Assembly: GCF_001570805.1 (NCBI RefSeq)
Contig: NZ_BCSJ01000015.1
Location: 310,001 to 374,000 of the forward strand
Length of the DNA stretch: 64,000 nt
Reading direction: 5' to 3'
From: Brevibacterium epidermidis NBRC 14811
GTDB taxonomy: Bacteria; Actinomycetota; Actinomycetes; Actinomycetales; Brevibacteriaceae
Shown: piece after piece, positions 9,443-20,664 of the stretch
Position numbering within the stretch: position 1 is the first letter of the stretch
How the letters are laid out: the number at the start of each line of letters is the position of its first letter
Notes under the pieces: model-generated
What the model was told of the DNA's origin: nothing
Database searches by the model: none
Seen by the model: only the letters and a program-made list of their open reading frames with translations
Made by a program: the position numbers and the translations under genes

Positions 9443-11062
9443 ATGGCCGATCAGCCCGAAGGTGAGAAGACAGTCCTCGAAGCCAGTCTGGAGGTCTTCC
9501 GTGCCCACGGGCTGACGACGATCTTCGGAAATCCGGGCTCGAACGAACTGCCGTTCCTCGCAGGTCTCGGGGATGACTTCCGGTTCATCCTCGGTCTGCA
9601 TGAGCAGGTCGTCGTCGGTATGGCCGAAGGCTACTCCCGCGCCACGGGAGGGCCGGCTCTGGTCAACCTGCACGCCGCCTCGGGGTCGGGCAACGGCATG
9701 GGTGCCCTGACGAACGCCCACTACGGGCACGTGCCGCTCGTCGTGCTCGCCGGTCAGCAGGTGCGCCGCACCGTCGGGCAGGAGGCGATGCTCGCCAACG
9801 TCGACGCCGCGACGCTGCCCGCCCCGCTGGTGAAATACTCGCACGAGCCGCTGGCGGCCACCGACGTGCCGCGCACTCTGTCGCAGGCGGCATTCGAAGC
9901 AGTCACCCAACCGAGCGGACCCGTCTATGTGTCCGTCCCGCTCGACGACTGGGACGAGACAGCACTTCCCGACGATGAGCTGTTGACGCAACGCTCGGTG
10001 ACGACAGCGGGGACCATGTCGGAGTCGCTGCGACGCGAACTCGCCGAGGTCCTCAACGGGGCACAGAACCCGGCCCTTGTCCTCGGACCACAGGTCGATG
10101 CCGCCGCCGTCGATGATCCGACGGTCTATGAGCATGCAGTGGCACTGGCCGAACGCCTCGGCGCCTCTGTATTCGTCGCGCCCTCACCGACGCGCTGCCC
10201 GTTCCCCACGACCCATCCGAACTTCGAAGGCGTCCTGGTTCCGGGAATCAAGTCGGTGCGTGACCGGCTGATCGGCCACGACGTCGTCCTCGTCATGGGA
10301 GCCGCCACCTTCCGGTACCACCGATGGGAACCGGCGAACTACCTGGAGCCGGGCACCGAGGTCATCCAGATCACCCAGGATGCGCGAGAGGCGACTCGGG
10401 CACCGTTCGGCCGCGCCGTCGTCGCGGATATCGCAACCGCGCTCGCCGACCTCGCAGAAGCAACCGCGGATCGCGGAAATCGCCGAGGCGACCGCGGGGC
10501 CCGAGCCGTGCCTGCACCTCCGCGCTCGGAGCAGGGAATGACCGGCCCCGAGGTGCTCGACGTCCTCAACGAGCACGTCGACGACAGCGTCGTCTACGTC
10601 AATGAGACGACCACCCTCGACCTCGAATACCTCGAGCGGATCGTCATCGACAGACCCGGAATGTACCACTTCCCGGCCTCGGGCGGACTGGGCTTCGGAC
10701 TGCCGGTCGCCGTCGGGATGGCCATCGGCGACCCGGAGAAGACCGTCGTAGCCACCGTGGGTGACGGTTCCGCGAACTACGGACTCACAGCTCTGTACAC
10801 GGCAGCTCAGTTGGGCACGAAGACGATCTTTGTCATCGTCAACAACTCCGGCTACGGCGCGCTCTCCGGTTTCGCCGAGCGGATGGGCGTCCCGGACACC
10901 CCGGGACTGACCTTGGGCACAATCGACTTCGTCTCCCTGGCACAGGGATACGGTGTCCCGGCCAGCCGGACCACGACTCGCGAAGAGTTCGACGCCGCCT
11001 ACCGTGAGGCGCTGCAGGCAGACGGGCCGGTGCTCATCGACGCCGTCGTCCTCGGCGCCTGA
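9443..11062 (+). CDS. mdlC: Benzoylformate decarboxylase (ThDP enzyme)
   Basis: This enzyme decarboxylates benzoylformate to benzaldehyde, a step of mandelate breakdown, using thiamine diphosphate. Of the 539 residues, the ones that mark benzoylformate decarboxylase rather than acetolactate synthase are in place: Ser in FGNPGSNELP (about residue 33), His in NLHAASG (about 77) and His in TRCPFPTTHPNFEG (about 257). The ThDP/Mg motif GDGSANYGL followed by VNN is near residue 440. A Gly/Arg-rich linker (ATADRGNRRGDRGARAVPA) joins the second and third domains. No mandelate racemase or dehydrogenase is nearby, so the pathway context is incomplete. Confidence 0.85.
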   Translation: MADQPEGEKTVLEASLEVFRAHGLTTIFGNPGSNELPFLAGLGDDFRFILGLHEQVVVGMAEGYSRATGGPALVNLHAASGSGNGMGALTNAHYGHVPLVVLAGQQVRRTVGQEAMLANVDAATLPAPLVKYSHEPLAATDVPRTLSQAAFEAVTQPSGPVYVSVPLDDWDETALPDDELLTQRSVTTAGTMSESLRRELAEVLNGAQNPALVLGPQVDAAAVDDPTVYEHAVALAERLGASVFVAPSPTRCPFPTTHPNFEGVLVPGIKSVRDRLIGHDVVLVMGAATFRYHRWEPANYLEPGTEVIQITQDAREATRAPFGRAVVADIATALADLAEATADRGNRRGDRGARAVPAPPRSEQGMTGPEVLDVLNEHVDDSVVYVNETTTLDLEYLERIVIDRPGMYHFPASGGLGFGLPVAVGMAIGDPEKTVVATVGDGSANYGLTALYTAAQLGTKTIFVIVNNSGYGALSGFAERMGVPDTPGLTLGTIDFVSLAQGYGVPASRTTTREEFDAAYREALQADGPVLIDAVVLGA

Positions 11063-11111
11063 GGACAACCGGTGGAGTGAACGCCTGCCGGCATGCAACG
11101 GCCGGAGAACG

Positions 11112-11152
11112 ACGAAGCCACCGGAGAGTCGGAACTCTCCGGCGGCTTCGTC
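11112..11152. terminator. Bidirectional hairpin between convergent genes
   Basis: Two arms, broken by one mismatch, read ACGAAGCC-A-CCGGAGAGT and its complement ending GGCTTCGT. They lie between the end of the decarboxylase gene and the end of the minus-strand aldo/keto reductase. There is no clear T-run on either side. Confidence 0.6.
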
Positions 11153-11216
11153 GTTGCTCAGCGGACCTGACTAGGGGAGGGCCGCTTCGGCGAGGTATCA
11201 CCCCACCTGAACGGGG

Positions 11217-12140
<924 letters not shown>

Positions 12141-12164
12141 TCACCGAGCCCAGCAGCATTCCAT

Positions 12165-13535
<1,371 letters not shown>

Positions 13536-13651
13536 CGGAATCCTCCTCGGAAGTGGGGCAGCCGGCCACGAGTCGCCGTAGACTTGTGACGCAGATCGCA
13601 GAACGTGAAATCGACGCCGGCGCATCAGCGCCGGAGATGAAGGTGACAGAC

Positions 13652-13885
13652 ATGGACAAAGCAGCGCAGATCCTCGCCGGACTGGGCGGTGCCGACAACA
13701 TCGACGACATCGAAGCGTGCATCACCCGACTGCGGGTCGAGGTCGACGACGACTCACTTGTCAATGAGCAGGCGCTCACCGCTGCCGGTGCTTTCGGTGT
13801 TGTGGTCCAGGGAAGCGCAGTCCAGGTCGTCGTCGGTCCGGAGGCCGACAACCTCGTCGATGACATCGAAGACCTCATGGGCTGA
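13652..13885 (+). CDS. PTS EIIB subunit, glucose/N-acetylglucosamine family
   Basis: This small stand-alone EIIB protein (77 residues) passes phosphate from EIIA to the incoming sugar. The phosphorylated cysteine lies in the diagnostic CITRLR motif, after AGLGGADNIDDIEA. I chose ATG 13652 because AAGGTG lies at an ordinary distance upstream and the protein then begins like other EIIB proteins; ATG 13637 in the same frame is the alternative. It is divergent from the EIIC gene, with 116 nt between the starts, and precedes EIIA. Confidence 0.88.
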   Translation: MDKAAQILAGLGGADNIDDIEACITRLRVEVDDDSLVNEQALTAAGAFGVVVQGSAVQVVVGPEADNLVDDIEDLMG

Positions 13886-14008
13886 GTCACGTCTTCGTCT
13901 CCTCTGCTCGCCGGTGAGCATCTGCTGGTCGACAGTGAGCCTTGTCTGTAGTCTGAGGTCAGTCTAAGCGAAATACTTCTGATTTTGGAGAAAGGCGGCC
14001 TGCTGACT

Positions 14009-14461
14009 ATGGCAGTCACAATCGCTGCACCAATCACCGGAACTGTGATACCCCTGACGGAGGTTCCAGACCCCGTCTTCGCAAAGGCACTTGTCGGTCC
14101 CGGCGTCGCCATCGACCCCGGCGAGGCCGCGACGCTGACGGTCACGGCTCCCGTCTCGGGAAAGCTGACGAGCCTCAAACCTCATGCGTTCGTCATCTCC
14201 CACCGGCCCGATCAGGGGGTGCTCGTCCACCTGGGCATCGACACGGTCCATCTCAAGGGTGCAGGGTTCACGCTCCGTGCTGAGGCAGGCCAGCAGGTTG
14301 AGGCCGGTGATGAGCTCATCGTCTGGGACTTAGGTACAGCAAGAGAGGCGGAGAAGTCCGTGGTCGTGCCAGTCGTCGTCCTCGAGGCCAATGCCGGGGA
14401 CCTGACACTCGCCGAGGCGGGACCGATCGACGCGGGCGACGCCCTGATCCGAATCGGCTGA
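14009..14461 (+). CDS. crr: PTS EIIA subunit, glucose family (Crr-like)
   Basis: This 150-residue cytosolic EIIA protein receives phosphate from HPr. The active-site region GVLVHLGIDTVHLKG contains the phosphorylated His, and the second conserved His lies in LKPHAFVISHRPDQ. The start at 14009 is preceded by GGAGAAAGGCGG. Together with the separate EIIB and the divergent EIIC it would make a complete EII; HPr and EI are not in the window. It could also serve other EIIBC proteins elsewhere. Confidence 0.9.
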   Translation: MAVTIAAPITGTVIPLTEVPDPVFAKALVGPGVAIDPGEAATLTVTAPVSGKLTSLKPHAFVISHRPDQGVLVHLGIDTVHLKGAGFTLRAEAGQQVEAGDELIVWDLGTAREAEKSVVVPVVVLEANAGDLTLAEAGPIDAGDALIRIG

Positions 14462-14510
14462 GGCGTCCGCTTGAGCTGAGGCGCTGTATGCCTGGCGGAG
14501 TGTCCTCCGC

Positions 14511-14516
14511 TAAGTT
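14511..14516 (+). promoter_or_regulatory. -10 element for a leaderless start (ATG 14524)
   Basis: TAAGTT lies exactly 7 nt before the ATG at 14524, with no Shine-Dalgarno sequence. The spacing places the transcription start on or beside the ATG. Confidence 0.5.
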
Positions 14517-14523
14517 GATGAGC

Positions 14524-15480
14524 ATGCTGGTATGTGGAACTCGCCTTCGCCTTCGAATCGCGGCCGTCATCGTCGCTGTTATCGGGGCCGTGGGACTGAC
14601 CGGGTGTATGGGTCCAGATCTCAGCGGCCGTGCAGACGATATCGGCGCGGTCCTGTCCGCGAAGCCGGGAGTTGAGGACGTCGAGACCCAGTACCAGAAC
14701 GGCTTCGACTCGGGTCGAAGCATCAACTACATCATCAAGATGGTCCCCGGTGCATCAACCGCCCAATCTGTCGATGTGGCCGCCGCACTCGACCAGGAGA
14801 CGGGCGACGAGTTCGATCGCTACGATCAGGAACTCAGGTTGCTCTTGTCAGGTCGAGCGGTCGAGATCAGTGACGCTTCAAACAGCGACATCATGGCGGA
14901 CAGGGCATCGCACCTTCTCGCGCTCGCATCAGAAATGTCTGTCAACCGACTGGAATGGCGTCAGGCCTCGGAGCAGACGACCTTCGAAGATGTCCTGGAG
15001 CTGACGGATCCGCAGGACGACATCTTCGGGACGATCAACGCAGTGAGGGCAGAGCTCGGTACCGAACAGTTCGACCTGAGGGTCAGAGGCTCTGCCCAGA
15101 CTGAATGGGCAGTGGCTTTCCCCTACGCGGAGCAGGCGCAGGCTCGCCTGGAGACCGCAATCGAACCGATTCTCCCCACGACAGTGCAGGTCGTGATCGA
15201 CGACAACCAGGTGTCAGGGCTCTTTGTCGTCGTCCCTGACGGACCGGACGTGGTCAGCCGGCTGCGAGGCATCATCGAACGCGTCGATTCCCCGGACGCT
15301 CAACCCTGGTACTTCGATTGGGCACTGGGCTCAGATCCGACCGGCGCCGTTGACTATTCGACCAAAGGCTTGGTCAACGTAGGCGGATGCGAGTATGACG
15401 AGGACCCGGACCGCCAGATCACATCCGCAACCCAGACGCTCCAGGATCAGCTGCGAACTCTCTACGACACCTGTCGCTGA
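14524..15480 (+). CDS. Putative lipoprotein of unknown function
   Basis: The 318-residue protein has a basic N-terminus (RLRLR), a hydrophobic stretch and a lipobox LTGC with the acylated Cys at residue 28, so it should be anchored on the outer face of the membrane. The rest is acidic and looks soluble; I recognise no domain. A TAAGTT element 7 nt upstream of the ATG suggests a leaderless transcript; ATG 14518 and ATG 14488 are alternative starts in the same frame. It sits between the PTS EIIA gene and apt on the other strand, neither of which gives a functional hint. Confidence 0.75.
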   Translation: MLVCGTRLRLRIAAVIVAVIGAVGLTGCMGPDLSGRADDIGAVLSAKPGVEDVETQYQNGFDSGRSINYIIKMVPGASTAQSVDVAAALDQETGDEFDRYDQELRLLLSGRAVEISDASNSDIMADRASHLLALASEMSVNRLEWRQASEQTTFEDVLELTDPQDDIFGTINAVRAELGTEQFDLRVRGSAQTEWAVAFPYAEQAQARLETAIEPILPTTVQVVIDDNQVSGLFVVVPDGPDVVSRLRGIIERVDSPDAQPWYFDWALGSDPTGAVDYSTKGLVNVGGCEYDEDPDRQITSATQTLQDQLRTLYDTCR

Positions 15481-15531
15481 GTCGGAGTGACATGCCGATT
15501 GTCGGGGCTGATCGATGCGGGCTGAGGCGCC

Positions 15532-16050
15532 TCACTCGGCGAAGAGAGTGTGAACCTCGCCTGTGTGTTCGCGTCCGCCCAGCGCGGTCAGCTCGAGGAC
15601 CACTGCCGATCCGACGACCTCGGCGCCGAGATCGCGCACAAGTGCCTGGGCGGCTGTGAGCGTCCCTCCGGTGGCGAGGATGTCATCGATGAGGAGGACG
15701 CGCTCGCCCTCCTTCAGGACATCGGGGCCTTCGATGGTGGCAGTGCCGTATTCGAGTGTGTAGGACACGGCGGCAGCCGGTCGGGGGAGCTTCCCGGCCT
15801 TGCGGATCGGCAGGATTCCGGCCCCCGTCATCGTCGAGATGGCACCTGCGAAGAGGAAACCGCGGGCTTCGAGCCCGCCGACGATATCGAACTGTCCGGC
15901 GAAAGGCTCGATGAGCGCCTCGGTGACGGCCCGCATCGCCGGACCATCGGCCAGCAGCGGGGAGATGTCGCGGAACATCACTCCCGGCTCTGGATAGTCG
16001 GGAATCGAGGTGATGAGGCTCTGGGCGCGGGCGAGATCAGATTGAGTCAC
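15532..16050 (-). CDS. apt: Adenine phosphoribosyltransferase
   Basis: The product converts adenine and PRPP to AMP in purine salvage. It has 172 residues, the normal family length. The PRPP-binding motif VLLIDDILATGGTL and the N-terminal IPDYPEPGVMFRDISPLL block are diagnostic. The start is GTG at 16050, with TATCGT exactly 6 nt upstream on the minus strand and no Shine-Dalgarno sequence, which suggests a leaderless mRNA. It is divergent from the methyltransferase at 16140. Confidence 0.96.
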   Translation of the reverse strand: MTQSDLARAQSLITSIPDYPEPGVMFRDISPLLADGPAMRAVTEALIEPFAGQFDIVGGLEARGFLFAGAISTMTGAGILPIRKAGKLPRPAAAVSYTLEYGTATIEGPDVLKEGERVLLIDDILATGGTLTAAQALVRDLGAEVVGSAVVLELTALGGREHTGEVHTLFAE

Positions 16051-16056
16051 GGGACA

Positions 16057-16062
16057 ACGATA
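16057..16062 (-). promoter_or_regulatory. -10 element for leaderless apt
   Basis: On the minus strand, TATCGT is followed by 6 nt and then GTG (16050). No ribosome binding site is visible. Confidence 0.5.
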
Positions 16063-16139
16063 CTCGGTGACGGCATTGTGCCCTCAGTACGGATCGGCAC
16101 AATAGAAGGTACCGGAGGCTATCGCGGATCGGAGGAGCC

Positions 16140-16754
16140 ATGACGTCGGATGCGACGAATGATCGAATCGCCGAGGCGTTCGCCCAGGTTCCGCGAGAAC
16201 CGTTCCTGCCGATCGCGGAGCGGCAAAACGCCTCCGACAATGTGCCCCTGCCGATCGGGCACGGACAGACGAATTCGCAGCCGAGCACCGTCGCGGACAT
16301 GCTTCGGCTCCTCGACCCGCGGCCGGGTGACGTCGTCCTCGACCTCGGATCAGGATCCGGGTGGACCTCGATGCTGCTCGCTGTCCTCGTCGGCCCGACC
16401 GGGCGAGTGCTCGGGGTCGAACGGCATCCCGAGCTTGTCGAATCCTCGCAGGCGGCACTGGAATCCGTGGCCGCTGAGTTCGCAGACGGGGAGACCCTCG
16501 CCGAGGCGGCCATCCACGAAGCCGTTCCAGGTGCCCTCGGTCTCCCGGCTGAGGCCCCGTTCGACCGGATCCTCGCCTCCGCCGGTGCCGACTCACTGCC
16601 CGACGAGCTCGTCGATCAGCTGGCCGTCGGTGCCACGATGGTCATTCCCGTCGCGGGGGAGATGCTCCGAGTCGTTCGTGGCGGCACTGGCGCCGACGAA
16701 CTGACGATCACTCGGCACGGCTGGTACCGGTTCGTGCCGCTCGTCAGCGAGTGA
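16140..16754 (+). CDS. Protein-L-isoaspartate O-methyltransferase family protein
   Basis: The 204-residue protein has the PCMT layout: an N-terminal helix with VPREPFLP, the substrate loop PLPIGHGQTNSQPSTVADML, then the SAM-binding motif VLDLGSGSGWTSMLLA (about residues 65-80). PCMT repairs isoaspartyl residues in ageing proteins using S-adenosylmethionine. The usual Ser-Gln-Pro segment is present, so activity is plausible. The ATG at 16140 follows CGGAGGAGCC. The divergent neighbour is apt, and the minus-strand exporter gene ends 3 nt after its stop. Confidence 0.85.
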   Translation: MTSDATNDRIAEAFAQVPREPFLPIAERQNASDNVPLPIGHGQTNSQPSTVADMLRLLDPRPGDVVLDLGSGSGWTSMLLAVLVGPTGRVLGVERHPELVESSQAALESVAAEFADGETLAEAAIHEAVPGALGLPAEAPFDRILASAGADSLPDELVDQLAVGATMVIPVAGEMLRVVRGGTGADELTITRHGWYRFVPLVSE

Positions 16755-16756
16755 CC

Positions 16757-18577
16757 TCACACGAGGGAGTCGCGCCAGGCCTGGTGCAGCTGCGCGAACT
16801 TGCCGGTGCCGGAGGTGAGTTCGTCCGGTGTCCCGTCCTCGATGATCTGACCGGACTCCATGACGAGCACCCGGTCGGCGATCTCGACGGTGGACAGACG
16901 GTGGGCGATGATGATCGCAGTCCTGCCCTCGAGCACCGTGGCCAGGGCGTTCTGCACCAGCCGCTCGGACGGGATGTCGAGGTGCGCTGTCGCCTCGTCG
17001 AGGACGACGACATCCGGATCGGCGAGGAACACTCGGGCGAATGACACGAGCTGACGCTGACCCGAACTCAACCGGCCGCCGCGCTTCTTCACATCCGTGG
17101 CATACCCCTCGGGCAGCCGGCGAATAAACGCATCCAAGCCGACGGCGGTCGCTGCCGCAACGACGTCATCATCGCTGGCATTCGGGTTGCCGATGCGGAT
17201 GTTGTCCGCGATCGTGCCGGCGAAGAGGAACGACTCCTGAGTGACCATGACGACCGACGACCGCAGCTGCGCATCATCGAGGTCACGCAGATCCACCTCG
17301 TCGAGAGTGATCCGACCTTCGCTAGGGTCATAGAAGCGCGTGACGAGCTTGACCAGCGTCGACTTGCCCGCACCGGTGGCACCGACGAGCGCGACGATCT
17401 GTCCCGCCGGGATGTGGAGATCGAAGCGGGGGAGGACATCGGGACCATCGGCGTACGCGAAGCGGACCTCCTCGAGGTCGAGGGCACGACCGCTGGCCGC
17501 GGCGTCACCGCTCGCGTGCGCGGGCAGCGCGTGCGGCTGGGTCGGTTCGACCACCTCGGGGTCGGTGTCGAGGACCGCCGCGATCTTCTCCAACGCCGCC
17601 GAGGCGGACTGATAGAGATTGAACGCCTGCACGAGTTCGTCGAGCGGACCGTAGAAGCGGCGCAGATAGAGGATGAACGCGGCGAGCACCCCGATCTCCG
17701 TCCATCCCTCGATGACGAGCCACGCACCGACGACGATGATGACCGTCTGCGTGATGTTGCCGACTAGTCGTGTCCATCCGGCGAACCACGCCACCCCGCG
17801 CAGGGCGTCGGTGTTCGCATCCCGGTAGCGCGCATCCTGATCGCTCAGGGTCCCGCGACGTTCGGGCTGACGGCGATACGCCTGTACGGCGCGGATGCCG
17901 CCCATCGTCTCGACGAAGTGGACTATGACCTTCGCGATCGACGTCCGCGTGCGCCGGTAGGCACTGCGCTGAGTCGAATGTGCGGCCTTCGTGATGAAGA
18001 ACAGCGGCACGAATCCGGCGAAGACGACGATCGCCAGCGGAATATCGAGGACGACCAGGGTGACGGCGATGAAGAGCATCTGCAGCACGGCCAGGGCCGT
18101 CTCGAAGAGCGAATACGACAGGAACTGCTGCACCGACTCCATGTCCGAGGTCTGCCGCGACACGAGCCGACCCGAGGTCGACTTCTCGTGATAGCCCAGG
18201 TCAAGGCGCTGCACGTGCGTGAAGACGCGCTCGCGCAAGGTGAAGAGGATCCTCTGCGCGGTGATCCCGACCAGCCTGGTCGAGGTGAAAGCGAGAATCG
18301 CCGAGGCGACCGCCGAGATCACGAAGAGCGTGACCGCCCGAATCAGCGGACCCATATCGCCGTCGATCGCCGCCGGAACGCCGTTGTCGAGGGCATCGGC
18401 GATGAAGACCGGCCCGATGACCATGAAGACGGCCGTGAGTACGACGATGACGGCGAGGAAGACGGCCATCGCCAGATGTGGCCTGACCAGCGACAGCAGC
18501 AGGGCGCGTGCCTTCTTCGCAATGTCCGGCGGCAGCTGCTCGATTTCATCGTCGCTGTCGAGGCGGGGCATGCTCAT
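16757..18577 (-). CDS. ABC exporter half-transporter, subunit with canonical Walker B
   Basis: This 606-residue protein has one membrane domain of six helices (about residues 30-320) followed by an ATPase domain. Walker A is GATGAGKST and Walker B is VVVLDEATAHLD with the catalytic Glu, but the signature is LSSGQ instead of LSGGQ. The start at 18577 is preceded by GGAAGGAGGACGC and overlaps the stop of the upstream half-transporter by 4 nt (ATGA), so the two are translated together and should form a heterodimer. The substrate is unknown; lipids, peptides and drugs are all possible for this class. Confidence 0.9.
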   Translation of the reverse strand: MSMPRLDSDDEIEQLPPDIAKKARALLLSLVRPHLAMAVFLAVIVVLTAVFMVIGPVFIADALDNGVPAAIDGDMGPLIRAVTLFVISAVASAILAFTSTRLVGITAQRILFTLRERVFTHVQRLDLGYHEKSTSGRLVSRQTSDMESVQQFLSYSLFETALAVLQMLFIAVTLVVLDIPLAIVVFAGFVPLFFITKAAHSTQRSAYRRTRTSIAKVIVHFVETMGGIRAVQAYRRQPERRGTLSDQDARYRDANTDALRGVAWFAGWTRLVGNITQTVIIVVGAWLVIEGWTEIGVLAAFILYLRRFYGPLDELVQAFNLYQSASAALEKIAAVLDTDPEVVEPTQPHALPAHASGDAAASGRALDLEEVRFAYADGPDVLPRFDLHIPAGQIVALVGATGAGKSTLVKLVTRFYDPSEGRITLDEVDLRDLDDAQLRSSVVMVTQESFLFAGTIADNIRIGNPNASDDDVVAAATAVGLDAFIRRLPEGYATDVKKRGGRLSSGQRQLVSFARVFLADPDVVVLDEATAHLDIPSERLVQNALATVLEGRTAIIIAHRLSTVEIADRVLVMESGQIIEDGTPDELTSGTGKFAQLHQAWRDSLV

Positions 18578-20388
18578 GAGCGTCCTCCTTCCTGTGACTG
18601 AGTCGAAGTGGTGGTCTGCGCACTCGATTGCGTGCCCGGGTGTGCGTGGGCTTCGGCTTTTGCGCTCGCCCCCATGAGCTCGCGGTAGAGCTTCGAGGAC
18701 TCGAGCAGTTCTTCATGTGTGCCCAGCGCCGAGATCCTGCCCTCATCGAGCACGGCCACCACATCGGCCAGCGCCGCGGTCGAAGGGCGGTGGGCGATGA
18801 TGAGAGTCGTCGAATCCGGCAGGATCTCCCGCAGAGCCCGCTGCACCCGATCCTCGGTGTCGACGTCGACGGCCGAGAGCGGATCGTCGAGGACGAGGAC
18901 ACGTGGCCGACCGATGACCGCTCGGGCCAGGGCGAGGCGCTGACGCTGACCGCCGGACAGAGACAGTCCCTGTTCACCGACCTGTGTGTCCAAGCCATCG
19001 GGCAGTCGGGAGACGAAGTCCTTCGCCGCCGCGATCTCGAGGGCCTCCCAGATCTCATCCTCGCTCGCACCGGGGGCACCCATCTCGACGTTCTCTGCGA
19101 CCGAGGTCGAGAACAGGATCGGATCCTCGAAGGATACGGAGACGAGGTGACGCAGCTCGTTGACCGGCATGTCCCGGATATCGACGTCGTCGATGCTCAC
19201 CCTGCCCGCAGTGACGTCTTGCAGGCGGGGGACGAGAGACGCCAGCGTCGTCTTGCCCGAGCCTGTCGCCCCGACGAGAGCCAGTGTCTGTCCGGGCTCG
19301 ATCGTGAGGTCGAGACCCTGCAGGGTCAGCCGCTCGGTATCGGCGAAATGGAAATCGACATCGTCGAAGCGCAGCTTCCCGCTGTATCGCCCGACCTCGG
19401 GAGCATCGTCGACACCGCCGTCGGCATCGGTGATGTCGTGCCGGATGTCGATGACCTCCCAGTACCGGCCGGCGGCGGTGAGCGCCATGAGCGCATCGGC
19501 GAGCAGGAAGCCGAGCATTTCGATGGGCATGCGCAGCACCATCGAGATCGTCACTGCCGCCACGACCGTGCCGATCGTCGTCCAGCCTTCGATGACACCC
19601 CAGGTGCCGACGGCGACGATCGCCGCCTGGGCAAGGGTCGGCAGCAGCAGGAGCACGCTCCACAGCCACGAGTCAAGCTTCGCTTTGCGGATCTCCAAGG
19701 ACTTCAGTCGGGCCGAGATTTCGGAGAAGCGCTCGGCGGCCCAGGGGGAGCGACCGAAGGACTTGAGGATGCGGATGCCCTGAATGGACTCCTCGACGTC
19801 AGTGGTCACCTCGCCCATGGTGTCCTGCGAGCGGCGGGAGGTGTCCCGATAGTGCTTCTCGAAGACGGCGACCGCAATGATCGCCGGCACCGCCATGATG
19901 ATCATGATCAGACCGAACACGGGCTGCATGATCACGAGCATCACCGTGCCGACGGCGAGAACGATCGGGGTGGAGACGAGAAACGGCAGCCCGAACGCGA
20001 AGAAGCGACGCAGCTGGGACAGATCATTCACCGCGCGCGAGAGCAGCTGGCCGGACTCCCAGGAATCATGGATCGCCACCGAGGTGTACTGGAGGCGATC
20101 GAACAGACGCGAACGCCAAGTCACCTCCCAGGTCGAGACGACGGGAGCGACGATCATCCGCCTGGCCCACATTCCGACCGCCTCGGCGAGGCCGATGATC
20201 AGCACCCCGAAGACCGGCAGCCACAAAGCGCTGAGGTCCTTGTGCGCGATCGGTCCGTCGATGATGTAGCCGGTGATCACGGGGATGATCAATTGGATGC
20301 CGGTGGCCAGGAGTGTGAGGACGAGTACGAGGACGTACACGCCGATGCGGGAGCGGAGATCAGGCCAGAAACGGAGGAGGGGGCGCAC
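18574..20388 (-). CDS. ABC exporter half-transporter, subunit with degenerate Walker B
   Basis: This is the partner subunit, about 604 residues, with a six-helix membrane domain and an ATPase domain. Walker A is GATGSGKTT and the signature LSGGQ is canonical, but Walker B reads VLVLDDPLSAVD, with Asp where the catalytic Glu is expected. Together with the LSSGQ of the other subunit this gives one degenerate and one competent ATP site, the known pattern of heterodimeric exporters such as TM287/288. The start is uncertain: GTG 20388 gives a normal N-terminus (VRPLLRFWPDL), while the frame stays open to 20574 through sequence that looks non-coding. It is first in a two-gene operon. Confidence 0.88.
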   Translation of the reverse strand: MRPLLRFWPDLRSRIGVYVLVLVLTLLATGIQLIIPVITGYIIDGPIAHKDLSALWLPVFGVLIIGLAEAVGMWARRMIVAPVVSTWEVTWRSRLFDRLQYTSVAIHDSWESGQLLSRAVNDLSQLRRFFAFGLPFLVSTPIVLAVGTVMLVIMQPVFGLIMIIMAVPAIIAVAVFEKHYRDTSRRSQDTMGEVTTDVEESIQGIRILKSFGRSPWAAERFSEISARLKSLEIRKAKLDSWLWSVLLLLPTLAQAAIVAVGTWGVIEGWTTIGTVVAAVTISMVLRMPIEMLGFLLADALMALTAAGRYWEVIDIRHDITDADGGVDDAPEVGRYSGKLRFDDVDFHFADTERLTLQGLDLTIEPGQTLALVGATGSGKTTLASLVPRLQDVTAGRVSIDDVDIRDMPVNELRHLVSVSFEDPILFSTSVAENVEMGAPGASEDEIWEALEIAAAKDFVSRLPDGLDTQVGEQGLSLSGGQRQRLALARAVIGRPRVLVLDDPLSAVDVDTEDRVQRALREILPDSTTLIIAHRPSTAALADVVAVLDEGRISALGTHEELLESSKLYRELMGASAKAEAHAHPGTQSSAQTTTSTQSQEGGRS

Positions 20389-20613
20389 GAATATCCAGCC
20401 TAGTCGCAGACTGTGACCTATTCCACGAATCCGGCAAACTGACTTCCCGTTTCTCTGTCCGCTGAATATCACTGACAGGACGAGGACGGCGGGGGAATGG
20501 GAACGGAGCGCCGCCTCGGCGAATCTCGAATGACAACCATCAGTTGTCTCGAATACTGGGACGAACGATTGCAAGGTTTGACACCCTCAAGTGCTGAGGG
20601 GAACTATTGAGGC
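20389..20613. other. Intergenic region between the exporter and the ilvB leader
   Basis: This 225-nt stretch separates the divergent exporter and ilv operons and should hold both promoters. One copy of the recurring 12-mer lies at 20511-20522. I see no clear -35/-10 pair that I would commit to, and no convincing small gene. Confidence 0.4.
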
Positions 20614-20664
20614 ATGACTCACCTTCTTGTCGTCGTTATTAACCAGCGCGCGGATCTTCCGTAG
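20614..20664 (+). CDS. ilvB leader peptide (attenuation peptide)
   Basis: The 16-codon frame encodes MTHLLVVVINQRADLP, with a run of Leu, Leu, Val, Val, Val, Ile, the end products of the pathway. GAGGGGAAC and TTGAGG lie upstream of the ATG. The peptide resembles the corynebacterial ilvB leader in length and in its LVVV core. Stalling at the LLVVVI codons when charged Leu, Val or Ile tRNA is scarce would favour the antiterminator and let transcription into ilvB. It lies about 145 nt before ilvB. Confidence 0.85.
   Translation: MTHLLVVVINQRADLP

Noticed and set aside
16757-20388. CydDC-type cytochrome assembly transporter
   Set aside because: No cydAB genes are nearby and the sequences look like general multidrug-type heterodimeric exporters.
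18628-20403. A 591-codon open frame on the plus strand, opposite the ABC exporter gene
   Set aside because: It is antisense to a clear ABC transporter, has the His/Asp/Arg-rich composition typical of GC-rich shadow frames, and shows no motif or ribosome binding site.
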